From: CBDATB01 sp965199745
GTDB lineage: Bacteria; Bacteroidota; Bacteroidia; Cytophagales; Flammeovirgaceae
Direction: 5' to 3'
Assembly: GCA_965199745.1 (NCBI GenBank)
Contig: CBDATB010000015.1
Coordinates: forward strand, 124,001 to 188,000
Length of the DNA: 64,000 nt
Position 1 is the stretch's first letter; each line of letters begins with the position of its first letter. The position numbers and the translations under genes are program-made. Below, piece by piece: positions 36,455 to 45,087 of this stretch. Under the pieces are notes generated by a model. The model did not search any database. It saw nothing but the letters and a program-made list of their open reading frames with translations, and was not told the origin of the DNA.

Positions 36455-37201
36455 ATGAAGTTACTGGAAGGAAAAAACATTCTCATAACTGGTGCCTCGA
36501 GAGGCATTGGTCGAGCTATTGCCCTGAGCTGTGCCTCACATGGTGCAAATATAGGTTTTACCTACCTTTCAGACGTAGAAAAAGTAGCGTCCTTAGCTGC
36601 CGAATTAGCAGATTTAGGCGTCAAAGCTAAAGGGTTTGAATCTGACGCTGCCGATTTTGCCGCTGCTCAAATACTTATTAAAAACTTTCAGGCTGCCTTT
36701 AATTCTTTGGATGCGCTCGTTAATAATGCAGGTATTACAAAAGATGGCCTGCTCATGCGCATGAGCGAACAACAGTTTGATGAAGTAATTCGGGTTAACC
36801 TAAAGTCTGTCTTCAATCTTTCTAAAGCGGCTTGCCCTACTTTAATAAGACAGAAAAAAGGCACTATTATTAGTATGAGTTCGGTAGTGGGTATCAGGGG
36901 TCATGCCGGACAGGCTAATTACGCAGCTTCCAAAGCAGGTATCATTGGTTTTACAAAGTCTCTGGCGTTGGAACTAGGCTCTAGAAATATTACTGCTAAC
37001 GCAATTGCACCGGGTTTTATTGAAACAGAAATGACCAGTGCGATAGGTAAGAAAGTAATAGAGGAGTGGAAAACTGCTATTCCACTGAAACGGGTAGGTA
37101 CTGTACAAGAAGTTGCTGATTTGGTGGTGTTTTTGGCTTCCGATATGTCAAATTATATCACCGGGCAAGTCATTGAAATTAATGGAGGAATGAATACCTG
37201 A
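36455..37201 (+). CDS. fabG: 3-oxoacyl-ACP reductase
   Basis: 248 aa, short-chain dehydrogenase. The cofactor motif is TGASRGIGRAIAL (14-26), then NNAGITKDG. The catalytic triad is Ser in ISMSSVVGIRG and YAASKAGIIGFTKSLALE (Tyr-x3-Lys). The C-terminus GFIETEMTSAI and YITGQVIEINGGMNT are typical of FabG. It reduces 3-oxoacyl-ACP in fatty acid elongation using NADPH. It is monocistronic. Confidence 0.94.
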   Translation: MKLLEGKNILITGASRGIGRAIALSCASHGANIGFTYLSDVEKVASLAAELADLGVKAKGFESDAADFAAAQILIKNFQAAFNSLDALVNNAGITKDGLLMRMSEQQFDEVIRVNLKSVFNLSKAACPTLIRQKKGTIISMSSVVGIRGHAGQANYAASKAGIIGFTKSLALELGSRNITANAIAPGFIETEMTSAIGKKVIEEWKTAIPLKRVGTVQEVADLVVFLASDMSNYITGQVIEINGGMNT

Positions 37202-37290
37202 ACCGAGTAAATAATTATTCTCAGCTTCCAAATAGCTTATTATTCAAACCTCAGGGGTTTGAAATTAACAAAAAGCAAACACACACGCTA

Positions 37291-37303
37291 GGGGCGAAGC
37301 CCC
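37291..37303. other. GGGGC-GAA-GCCCC hairpin behind a FISUMP pseudogene
   Basis: A perfect 5-bp GC stem with a GAA loop lies about 40 nt downstream of the FISUMP pseudogene that ends at 37343. No U-run follows, so terminator function is doubtful. The equivalent position behind the second FISUMP gene (near 38250) has related flanking sequence without this hairpin. Confidence 0.4.
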
Positions 37304-37342
37304 CAGACGCTTAGAGGGTAAAAGCGAGGACTGGGCCTCAGT

Positions 37343-37946
37343 CTAGTCCTTGAGCAGGCGTACAGCACACCGATTAGACCGACTGCTTTCGTTGCGATTC
37401 GCACGCGCACTCGGACGGTTTACGAGCCGGCTCCATGCGTTGCTGATACCATTATTGGGCGAGGCAGACCAGAAGCAGCTATTATAGCCCAAAGTATCGC
37501 AGTTGCGAGCCAGTAAAGCATTGAAACTGCTGGAACCACTTTCTTTAAGCTGGTACCTTGGTCTGTACCACGCCAGCCTACGTTGTCTGCGCTACTGCTC
37601 ATACCTAGGTGCATTTCTAAAGTTTTCCATTCCGAGTCAGTAGGCAAATGCCAACCCGATACTTTGTTGCCCATATCTACGGCTGCATACCGGTCGTATA
37701 AACGACCGTACTTATCTGATATACAATTCTGTTCTATATTGCTTAAATAAGCACCATCCGCATCACCCCAAACCTGACTGTTGCCGATCGTGTGGCTATC
37801 CTCGTTGAGGTTTTCTGCCATCCAGCACTGATCACCTATTGCTACTACTTGAAGGCCTTACCACTATAAGTAAGCGTAGCAGGGCATTGCGCATGTACAT
37901 TTGTATATACAACAAAGATAAAAATAATACAATAAAAAAACGCCAT
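37343..37946 (-). pseudogene. FISUMP-domain secreted protein, frameshifted (copy 1)
   Basis: ATG 37946 opens a signal peptide (YCIIFIFVVYTNVHAQ) followed by CPATLTYSGKAF, then TAG. Shifting frame recovers VVAIGDQCWMAENLNEDSHT and GWHLPTDSEWKTLEMHLGMS, the core of the FISUMP domain. A second shift near 37525 is needed to reach CFWSASPNNG and the ending RSNRCAVRLLKD at 37345. It is therefore a complete small secreted gene with at least two frameshifts. FISUMP domains are surface modules of unknown biochemical role. Confidence 0.85.
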
Positions 37947-38019
37947 TTTAAATATCAATGAGTTAAAAAGTTACATACAATGAACTGCCAGAAACAAGAG
38001 CAAAAAACATTCTCTGACC

Positions 38020-38084
38020 ATCCTTGAGCAAGAGTACAGCACACCGATTAGACCGAATGTTGTTGTTCCAATGGTGTACTACTC
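38020..38084 (-). pseudogene. FISUMP C-terminal fragment (copy 3)
   Basis: The minus-strand frame reads WNNNIRSNRCAVLLLKDGQ, a FISUMP tail lacking its normal stop; the frame runs on to TAA at 37965. Only the last 20 or so residues of the domain remain, sandwiched between two larger FISUMP pseudogenes. Confidence 0.6.
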
Positions 38085-38299
38085 TCTATCTATAAACGAG
38101 TACGCAAATACTTCTCTTTACAAAAGATGTTTCAATACAAAGCACCTTCTTATATTGTATTTGGCAACAATAAGTTACTGTCGACAATAATGAAATACTA
38201 AACCAACGAGATCGTAGGTTTAAAATTAACAAAAAAACATGCGCACCGGAGGCAAAACCTAAACACCCAAAGTGTAAAAGCAAGAACTAGCTGTGGGGG

Positions 38300-39428
38300 T
38301 TAGTCCTTGAGCAAGCGTACGGCATACTGATTAGACCGACTGTTGTAGTCGCGACCCACACCCGAATCCGACCGGTAGACGACCCGGTGCCATGCATCGC
38401 TGATACCATTGGGCGAAGCAGACCAGAAGTAGCCATTAATGCCCAAATAGTAATCGCTGCTACCAGCCAAGCGCGCATTGAAACCGCTGGAAGCACCCTC
38501 TTTGAGCTGGCCGCACTGCCTAAGCGATCCGTGAGTATTGACCACTCAGCATCAGTCGGCAAGTGCCAGCCTGGTACTTTATTGCCAATATCTACGGCAG
38601 CATACCAGTCGTAAAGAAGCCCAAATGTGGCATCTAAACAACTCTCTCCTGCCACACTATAACTATTGCCACTCGTGTGGCTATCATCGTTGAGGTTTTC
38701 TGCCATCCAGCATTGGTCGCCTATTTTTATTGTTGTATACGTTTTGCCATTGTAAGTCATGATGCCACAACTCTCTGCTGCTACATCTATTACCGTAATA
38801 GTAAGACTTTCTACATAGGTCAAGCCTTGCAGCATCTTTAGTTTGAATACGTATGCTGTACGAGGATTTTGTCTCATGGTCAAAGATTGTGGCGGTTTTT
38901 AAGTTACTGCCATCAATGCTAAAACTGCTATTATTGGTGCTGCCGCTGCCGCTTACCAAACTGTAGGTATGGCTTCGCTCACATCAGTGTCAGTGCTGCT
39001 CAAACTACCTACTGTAGTGCCAATCGGTTGGTTTTCACGCACGCTCGTGCTGCTTAATGATATATCGTTTGGTCGTTTGTTTAGTATAACGGTAATTTTA
39101 GCACTGCTGCTAGCCTCATCACTAAGTTTATTTTGCCCGTGAGCTTGGTAGTAAAATCGCGTTCAGCCATATAAATATGCGTGGGTGTTACTTGAGTGGA
39201 AGTATTGCCATCGCCAAACTCCCAGAGGTAAGAAGAAGCAAATTGAGAGGTATTTTTGAATTTGACTGTTCCATTTTAGTTACTTACTACCTCGAAGCTG
39301 GCTATTGGTTCGGGTGGGAGTCTTTCTTTTACAATGCAGGTCTGTAAGGTGGCTGCTGCCAAGAACACGAGCATACCGAATTTGCTGTTTATATATTTTA
39401 TAGCATTACATATAACATGGTTCTTCAT
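38300..39428 (-). pseudogene. PKD-cadherin-FISUMP surface lipoprotein, multiply broken (copy 2)
   Basis: ATG 39428 starts a lipoprotein signal (MLVFLAAATLQTC). An in-frame TAA at 39278 interrupts a PKD domain (FKNTSQFASSYLWEFGDGNT). Further frame changes lead to a cadherin-like domain (NKRPNDISLSSTSVRENQPI ... SYSIRIQTKDAA) and then a FISUMP domain (YTTIKIGDQCWMAENLN; GWHLPTDAEW; YFWSASPNGISDAW) ending SNQYAVRLLKD at 38302. At least one stop and three frameshifts are needed. The domain order is clear, so the ancestral protein was a surface adhesin-like lipoprotein. Confidence 0.85.
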
Positions 39429-39745
39429 AATTGCGTTTGAAAGTAAAACAAGACTCACGGGTAGATTTAACACTATTTATCGCCAAATAGTTACTCTAGT
39501 TTGCAGACATTCCTACAAACCTCTGAAATCTAACGCTAGTGATAATGTTCTATCATTTTGATGAATTTTGCAAACTATTCGAGCCATATTTTGAAAATTA
39601 TCTATTATCATAAGGGATAAAACAGCGAGAGTGTCCTACTCAAATGCATGTGAGCGAAATAGCCACCATTATGATTATGTACCATTTATAGTACTTATAG
39701 AGATTTCAAACGCTATTACTATCATCAAGTGTTAGGCGTATGGTA

Positions 39746-39783
39746 TAAAAAAAGACATCCGAGTTAGCTCGGATGTCTTTTCG
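39746..39783 (-). terminator. Intrinsic terminator of hsp20
   Basis: A perfect 13-bp stem (39751-39763 with 39768-39780) closes a 4-nt loop, with an A-run on the plus strand that gives a U-tract for minus-strand transcripts. It lies 20-60 nt beyond the hsp20 stop. Confidence 0.9.
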
Positions 39784-39802
39784 TTTTCTCAGCGGTTTTT
39801 TT

Positions 39803-40234
39803 TTAAGCCACTTCAATCAGTCTGGGTGCTTTCTTTTTAGCTTCTTCTTTTTTAGGAAGGTAGAGTTGGAGTACACCGTTTTCGTAAGTGGCGGCAAGTT
39901 TTTCTCCGTCTGCTGTTTCTGGCAATACAAAAGTGCGATTAAAAGACTGATAGGCAAATTCTTTGCGCATATAATTAGCGTCTTCATCTTTTTGCTTTTT
40001 CGCTTGTTTATTTTCGGAGGAAACCTTCAGCAAATCATCTTCAAGTGCTATTGTAAAGTCTTCTTTCTTTAGTCCGGGTATGGCTAATTCTAAGGAAAAA
40101 GCTTGATCAGACTCTTTGATATTCACTGCTGGTGAGCTAAAATTTTCACTTACCGGAGCAATATCACGGTCAAAGAAATTGTTGAACAAAGCTGAAGATA
40201 CAGGAAACGCAGGATTGAATTTTAAGAGTGTCAT
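39803..40234 (-). CDS. Small heat shock protein, Hsp20/alpha-crystallin family
   Basis: 143 aa from ATG 40234 (MTLLKFNPAFPV); the longer frame to 40345 adds an implausible tail. The alpha-crystallin domain begins at PAVNIKESDQAFSLELAIPG and contains RKEFAYQSFNRTFVLPE and the family ending motif ATYENGVLQLYLPK. It holds unfolding proteins as large oligomers during heat stress. It is followed by a strong terminator and is monocistronic. Confidence 0.95.
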   Translation of the reverse strand: MTLLKFNPAFPVSSALFNNFFDRDIAPVSENFSSPAVNIKESDQAFSLELAIPGLKKEDFTIALEDDLLKVSSENKQAKKQKDEDANYMRKEFAYQSFNRTFVLPETADGEKLAATYENGVLQLYLPKKEEAKKKAPRLIEVA

Positions 40235-40418
40235 GGCTGTTTTTAATTTTTGTGTAAAACATTTATTTATCGTTTTGTACTCACAAATGTTCAAAGGGTG
40301 TGCCAAGTATATTTTTGGGTTAAGAAGAGATAAAAAGAGCGACAAAATGTCTTTTTATAAAAAAATAAAAAAATTATATGCCGTTTTGTCTGTTATATAT
40401 AGGTAAGTGTCATATTTA

Positions 40419-41738
40419 TCAGTGTGTTTGGAGTTTATGGACTATAAAATCTCCTACTGCTTTTCCTTGTGTCAGACCATTTTCTATTGCGGGCATGTAA
40501 TGAATTCCTCCATACAAACGACTGATAGCTGCTTCGCCTGAAGCCTCAAAGAAAGAGTTAAAGTTTCTTACTGGCAGCCCATAGCTCAGCTCTGTGCTAT
40601 CGGCAAAATAAAATTTATCTCCTAGCAGATCGGTAAGTATTGTAGCAGCTGCATTCGATATGACACTATGCCCACTAGTGTACTCAGGAAAAGGGGGGGT
40701 TTGTAAAAGGGGCATCCAACGCTCATCAATATACTCATTGATTAAAGTTTCGGGGCGTACTAATATACTTCGCCATTTCTCGTCCCAGCAACTAATAAAA
40801 GCATCGGCTAGAGCAATAGATACTCTGGTATAGGCTTCCACTGTTTGCATTAGGTTTAGGTTTTTATTATTACAGGCAATTTTAGTAATTCCTATCCAAT
40901 GCCCGCCAGGTGTTATTTTTTTTACGGCAAACATAGCATGCCCCGTATGGTGAGACACGTAGGGGTTACAATCCCAAAACCTGGCTATCTGCTCTTGCTC
41001 ATCGCTTAGGTTTAAACCTACCTCATACACCTGTAACAATTCTTTATAGAAAGTACTATTTTTTTGCATATTAAATTTCGTAGGAGCAACAGGCACAAAC
41101 TGGTTAGCTGAGTCTATCACAAAAGGTCTAATTTTATTCCAATGTGGCTCGACGCCCTCCATATAGTCGGGGGGTGTCGGTTTCCAGGCTGCTGTTTCCT
41201 CTCTGAGGGTATATCTGGGATAGGTTCGGGTTTGCTTGTATTGGTCTTTATCGACCCAGTCCAAAATGTGTTTGGCCACCCGATCGGCATACTCAATAGA
41301 ATTTTTGAATACAGTACTGCTAATACCCACAGACTTAATTTGTTGATAGAGATGCTCCTGATAAGCCTTTATTTGATTCTCAGAAAAAATTAAAACCTTT
41401 GCCACAGTGAGAAAAGCATGTATTGCAGCAATGGAGGGAGCAATATTTTGTTCAGCCTCAGGAATAGCTGTTAGGTCTGTGAGCTGCCCCGCAAGAGATT
41501 TATATTCGGAAAACTCACGGGCTAATATTTCATAGGCAGCAATATTGGGATAAGCGTATATTCTGGAAACTACAGGCGGAGAAAATATATCGTAAACAAT
41601 TACATCGGTCAGTTTTTGCACTGCCTCATGATACGGTGCTGCGTCTTGTAGCTGATATTTTAGTTCTTCGTAGTTTTTTGTGCATCCCGATAAAAGAAGC
41701 AAAGTAATAAAAGTTATATTTTTAGTCTTTATTTTCAT
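40419..41738 (-). CDS. Vanadium-dependent haloperoxidase-like lipoprotein (PAP2 fold)
   Basis: 439 aa. Lipobox LLLLSGC places it on the periplasmic or outer membrane side. The C-terminal half has the PAP2/vanadium-haloperoxidase residues PFPEYTSGHSVISNAAA and SRLYGGIHYMPAIENGLTQG, giving the Ser-Gly-His and Arg-x5-His pairs. Members either bind vanadate and oxidise halides or act as phosphatases; the halide chemistry is not proven for this Bacteroidota group. It starts 16 bp after the second FG-GAP gene, so the two are surely cotranscribed. Confidence 0.88.
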   Translation of the reverse strand: MKIKTKNITFITLLLLSGCTKNYEELKYQLQDAAPYHEAVQKLTDVIVYDIFSPPVVSRIYAYPNIAAYEILAREFSEYKSLAGQLTDLTAIPEAEQNIAPSIAAIHAFLTVAKVLIFSENQIKAYQEHLYQQIKSVGISSTVFKNSIEYADRVAKHILDWVDKDQYKQTRTYPRYTLREETAAWKPTPPDYMEGVEPHWNKIRPFVIDSANQFVPVAPTKFNMQKNSTFYKELLQVYEVGLNLSDEQEQIARFWDCNPYVSHHTGHAMFAVKKITPGGHWIGITKIACNNKNLNLMQTVEAYTRVSIALADAFISCWDEKWRSILVRPETLINEYIDERWMPLLQTPPFPEYTSGHSVISNAAATILTDLLGDKFYFADSTELSYGLPVRNFNSFFEASGEAAISRLYGGIHYMPAIENGLTQGKAVGDFIVHKLQTH

Positions 41739-41754
41739 TGTGTTTTATTTGTTT

Positions 41755-44700
41755 TCAATTATTCACGTGAAGCATTTGCACGGGTTCGTTATTTTTAGCT
41801 AAAATAAAATTTATCTGATTTCCTACTTTTACTTGCCTAATACGCCTGACTTGTCCTAAAATCTCAAGGTTTCCAAAAGGCTGCACATCTATTATTGCAT
41901 TAGTCTCAACAAAAAGCACATTACCGGCATTGGCATTATACCAGCCCATTTCAATGTTAGAGCGGATAAAATTTCCGCCTAATAACACTTCTTGTTTGGC
42001 ATCGGCATTAATATCTGCGAGTAAAGCAGCGTTTAATGTGGAAAACTGCAACTCATCGGGCAGAGCATGGAATCTAAAATGCATATCACCTGTATTTTCA
42101 AAATAGCCACTTTGCAAAGTATTTACTTCCCACAACAATGATTTTTTCAGTTTTTGTTCGCCAAAAATTTCATCTAAAGAAGCTGATGCCAGGTCTTTTG
42201 AGAGCAGATATTTCTTTTTCAGGGAAACCATCTGTTTGGTTAGTTCGGTGTGGTTGGCAAAAGGAATTTCACGATCATCTACGTAGTAAGTCAAAATTTG
42301 CTCTACCTGCCCGTTGTCGTCAAAATCATTTACATATAGCCGCAATGGCTTTTCAGCAGTGGGTTTAAAGCGGGCATTCTGCCCCAAATTCCCGGCTAGT
42401 ATATCTACGTCGCCATCGCCGTCAAAGTCGTGAGGAAGCACAAAATTCCACCAACCGGTTCTGTGGTCGATAGCTTGTTTTTCAAAATAATCGCCGTGAT
42501 TAATAAATACCTGTATCGCCTGCCATTCTACTGCTAAGATGAGGTCGGCATCTGCATCGCCGTCAATATCTGACCATACGCCATTTTTTACCAAACCTAT
42601 ATTACTAAAGTCGGCTTGATATTTTTTTGTTACATCTTCAAACACACTCTCACCTTTATTTTCAAAAAGATAGGATTGCGGCACAAGTCCATAGTTCCAG
42701 GGCAAAGCGCGTGCACCAAAAAAGAAATCTACCAGTCCATCCCCGTTAAAATCGGCAGGTAGTACGCAGGAGGCAGTTAGGTGGGCTTCGGGAAAAACAT
42801 CTTTTCGGGTAAAATTCCCTTTGCCATCGTTGAGGTAAGCGCGTTGTTTCATAGGTTCGTCCGTGGCACGGTATTCATTGCCTCCGGCGGCAATTATCAG
42901 ATCCAAATCACCGTCATTTTCAATATCGACAAAGACAGCATCTACATCTTCAAAAACACTGTCTTGTATAATTGACTGGGGGGTAAGGTTTTTAAAAAAT
43001 CCCTTGCCGTTCTGTATATACAAAGCACTTTTTCGCCTTTTGCTGTTGCCCAAAAATACGTCATCTCTTCCGTCTCCATTAACATCTCCAACGGCAATTG
43101 CAGGACCTTCTGCCGATACCATATACGGAATAAGTCCTTCTCTATTAAACTCTATAAAATCATTTTCTTTGTGTTGAAAATCAATACCTGCTGCTCCTGC
43201 TATCTCTACAAATTTGTGAACAGGCTTATTTTTAGCTCGTAAAATTGTAAAATCAAAAAGGGGTAGACCTTCCTGCCAAGTCACCAGCATTTTTGTATTG
43301 TACTGATTTACTTCTAAGGACTCATAGCTGTGGTCGGGCCAAATAACTAAGATAGAATCTACCGATGCAGTATCGCCAATACCTATATGTACACCCGACT
43401 GCACACTCGACTGATAACCGCGTACAGGGAAATTTTCATAAGTAATTTTACTATTTCCTTTAAAAACTACTATACGCAGACCAATACCGTTAACATTTTT
43501 AGGGCTTCCTCTAAAAGATAGAGACAAGTAATTTTGATTTGCTTCGTTATTTTCAATGGTTTTATTTTTATAGACATAGGGACTATCATCTATATTGTTG
43601 ACGATAATATCTAGATCACCATCACTATCTAAATCGGCATAAACTGCTCCGTTGGAGAAAGTATTTACACTATTTTTAATCCGTGCTTGAATATCCTGAA
43701 ATTGTAAGTTTTTTGTATTTCTAAAAAACTTATTGGGTAGTTTAATTTGCGGTACGTCTTCTATCAAAGCCAAATCTTTGGCAGTCAATTCATTGTTAAG
43801 TGCTTTGAATTTCAGGTCTTGGTTACCAGTTTTGTAATTGACGTAGTCAATATCATTCATGCGGTGCGGAATGCCGTTAGCAATAAATAAATCTTTGTAT
43901 CCGTCGTGGTCGAAGTCCAGAAATAGCGATGACCAAGACCAATCTGTGGCGTGTACGTTGGCAAACATACCAATTTCTTTAAAGCTATTATTACCGGTAT
44001 TTAACTGGAGGTTATTTCTGGCAAATTGCGGATGGTAGCCATAGCGCAACTTAAACCTAAAGATACTATAACTATCTTCACCCAAAGAGCTTTTCAAAAT
44101 AAATGCATCGTAGGGTAGCATGTCCAGAGAGATAATATCGTTGAAGGCGTCATTATTAATATCGCCAATATCCACCCCCATTGAAAAGCGGCTCGTATGG
44201 CGCATTTGTCGGGTTAAAGTTTCTGTAAAAGTGCCGTCCTGATTATTCAGGTACAGGTAGTCATTTTCATGAAAATCATTACCGACATAAATATCTGGCC
44301 AACCGTCTAGGTTAATATCTGCTGTGGCAATGCCTAAGCCATAACCGATGGCGGTGCTATAAATTTTCGACTCGGCTGTTACATCAATAAATACTCCGTG
44401 ATCGTTTCTCATGAGCTTATCGCCGGCAGTCGGGTGTTGCTCTTCAAAAGCTTTGCGCTGTCCGAAGGTGCCGTTTTGGTGCAAGGAATGATTGAGTTGG
44501 AACATATCCAAATCTCCGTCCAAATCGTAATCAAAGAAAGCAGCTTGTGTAGAAAAACTCACCAAGTCTAAGCCATAGTAGCTAGCCTGTTCTTCAAAAA
44601 AAGGGACACCGTTTTCTATCCTTTGGCAAACATATAATTGATTGTTTCCTTGGATATGCAAGTAATCTCCCATCTGCGAGACATAAATGTCGAGCATCCC

Positions 44701-45069
44701 GTCTTGATTAATATCTACGACCGACACGCCGGTCGTCCAGCCTTTAGCACCGGCAACACCAGCCAGTGCCGTGACGTCGCGAAAAGAAAAATTTCCTTCA
44801 TTGAGAAATAATTTATTCTCTTTCATATTGGCAGTAAAATACAAATCGGGTAGCCCATCTCGGTTAAAGTCTCCAACACCTACCCCACCGCCGTTGTAAA
44901 AATACATATATTGCAACACGCCAAAGTCTTGGCTTTGCTGTAAAGTATTATTAAAGTGCAAGCCTAGGTCTTTTCCGTTTAGGAGTTCAAATTGTACAGG
45001 TGCCTCGCTACTATTATCGCAAGCAACAGAAGATAGAAATATAGCGAGAAATAATTGTAAGTTTCTCAT
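41755..45069 (-). CDS. FG-GAP/VCBS and ASPIC/UnbV repeat lipoprotein 2
   Basis: 1104 aa. The signal FLAIFLSSVACDN has a lipobox. Numerous FG-GAP/VCBS blades of the form DFNRDGLPDLYFT, DINLDGWPDIYVG and DFDGDGDVDILAG carry calcium-binding DxDxDG loops, forming one or more beta-propellers. A central ASPIC/UnbV domain is marked by NVNGIGLRIVVFKGN and VRGYQSSVQSGVHIGIG near residue 530. It lies 18 bp after its paralogue and before the haloperoxidase-like gene. This family (CRTAC1-like) is usual beside SusCD genes in Bacteroidota; it is surface exposed and its ligand is unknown. Confidence 0.9.
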   Translation of the reverse strand: MRNLQLFLAIFLSSVACDNSSEAPVQFELLNGKDLGLHFNNTLQQSQDFGVLQYMYFYNGGGVGVGDFNRDGLPDLYFTANMKENKLFLNEGNFSFRDVTALAGVAGAKGWTTGVSVVDINQDGMLDIYVSQMGDYLHIQGNNQLYVCQRIENGVPFFEEQASYYGLDLVSFSTQAAFFDYDLDGDLDMFQLNHSLHQNGTFGQRKAFEEQHPTAGDKLMRNDHGVFIDVTAESKIYSTAIGYGLGIATADINLDGWPDIYVGNDFHENDYLYLNNQDGTFTETLTRQMRHTSRFSMGVDIGDINNDAFNDIISLDMLPYDAFILKSSLGEDSYSIFRFKLRYGYHPQFARNNLQLNTGNNSFKEIGMFANVHATDWSWSSLFLDFDHDGYKDLFIANGIPHRMNDIDYVNYKTGNQDLKFKALNNELTAKDLALIEDVPQIKLPNKFFRNTKNLQFQDIQARIKNSVNTFSNGAVYADLDSDGDLDIIVNNIDDSPYVYKNKTIENNEANQNYLSLSFRGSPKNVNGIGLRIVVFKGNSKITYENFPVRGYQSSVQSGVHIGIGDTASVDSILVIWPDHSYESLEVNQYNTKMLVTWQEGLPLFDFTILRAKNKPVHKFVEIAGAAGIDFQHKENDFIEFNREGLIPYMVSAEGPAIAVGDVNGDGRDDVFLGNSKRRKSALYIQNGKGFFKNLTPQSIIQDSVFEDVDAVFVDIENDGDLDLIIAAGGNEYRATDEPMKQRAYLNDGKGNFTRKDVFPEAHLTASCVLPADFNGDGLVDFFFGARALPWNYGLVPQSYLFENKGESVFEDVTKKYQADFSNIGLVKNGVWSDIDGDADADLILAVEWQAIQVFINHGDYFEKQAIDHRTGWWNFVLPHDFDGDGDVDILAGNLGQNARFKPTAEKPLRLYVNDFDDNGQVEQILTYYVDDREIPFANHTELTKQMVSLKKKYLLSKDLASASLDEIFGEQKLKKSLLWEVNTLQSGYFENTGDMHFRFHALPDELQFSTLNAALLADINADAKQEVLLGGNFIRSNIEMGWYNANAGNVLFVETNAIIDVQPFGNLEILGQVRRIRQVKVGNQINFILAKNNEPVQMLHVNN

Positions 45070-45087
45070 TTGAATATAAAATAATTT

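Noticed and set aside
36400..36630. Plus-strand 76-codon ORF overlapping the start of fabG
   Set aside because: It is out of frame with fabG, covers its promoter and encodes no recognisable domain.
37281..37320. Larger palindrome around the GGGGC hairpin (ACGCT arms)
   Set aside because: The outer ACGCT copies are direct, not inverted, repeats, so only the 5-bp stem is real.
38086..38283. 65-codon minus-strand ORF between FISUMP copies
   Set aside because: No similarity to any domain and it lies in decayed intergenic DNA; treated as chance.
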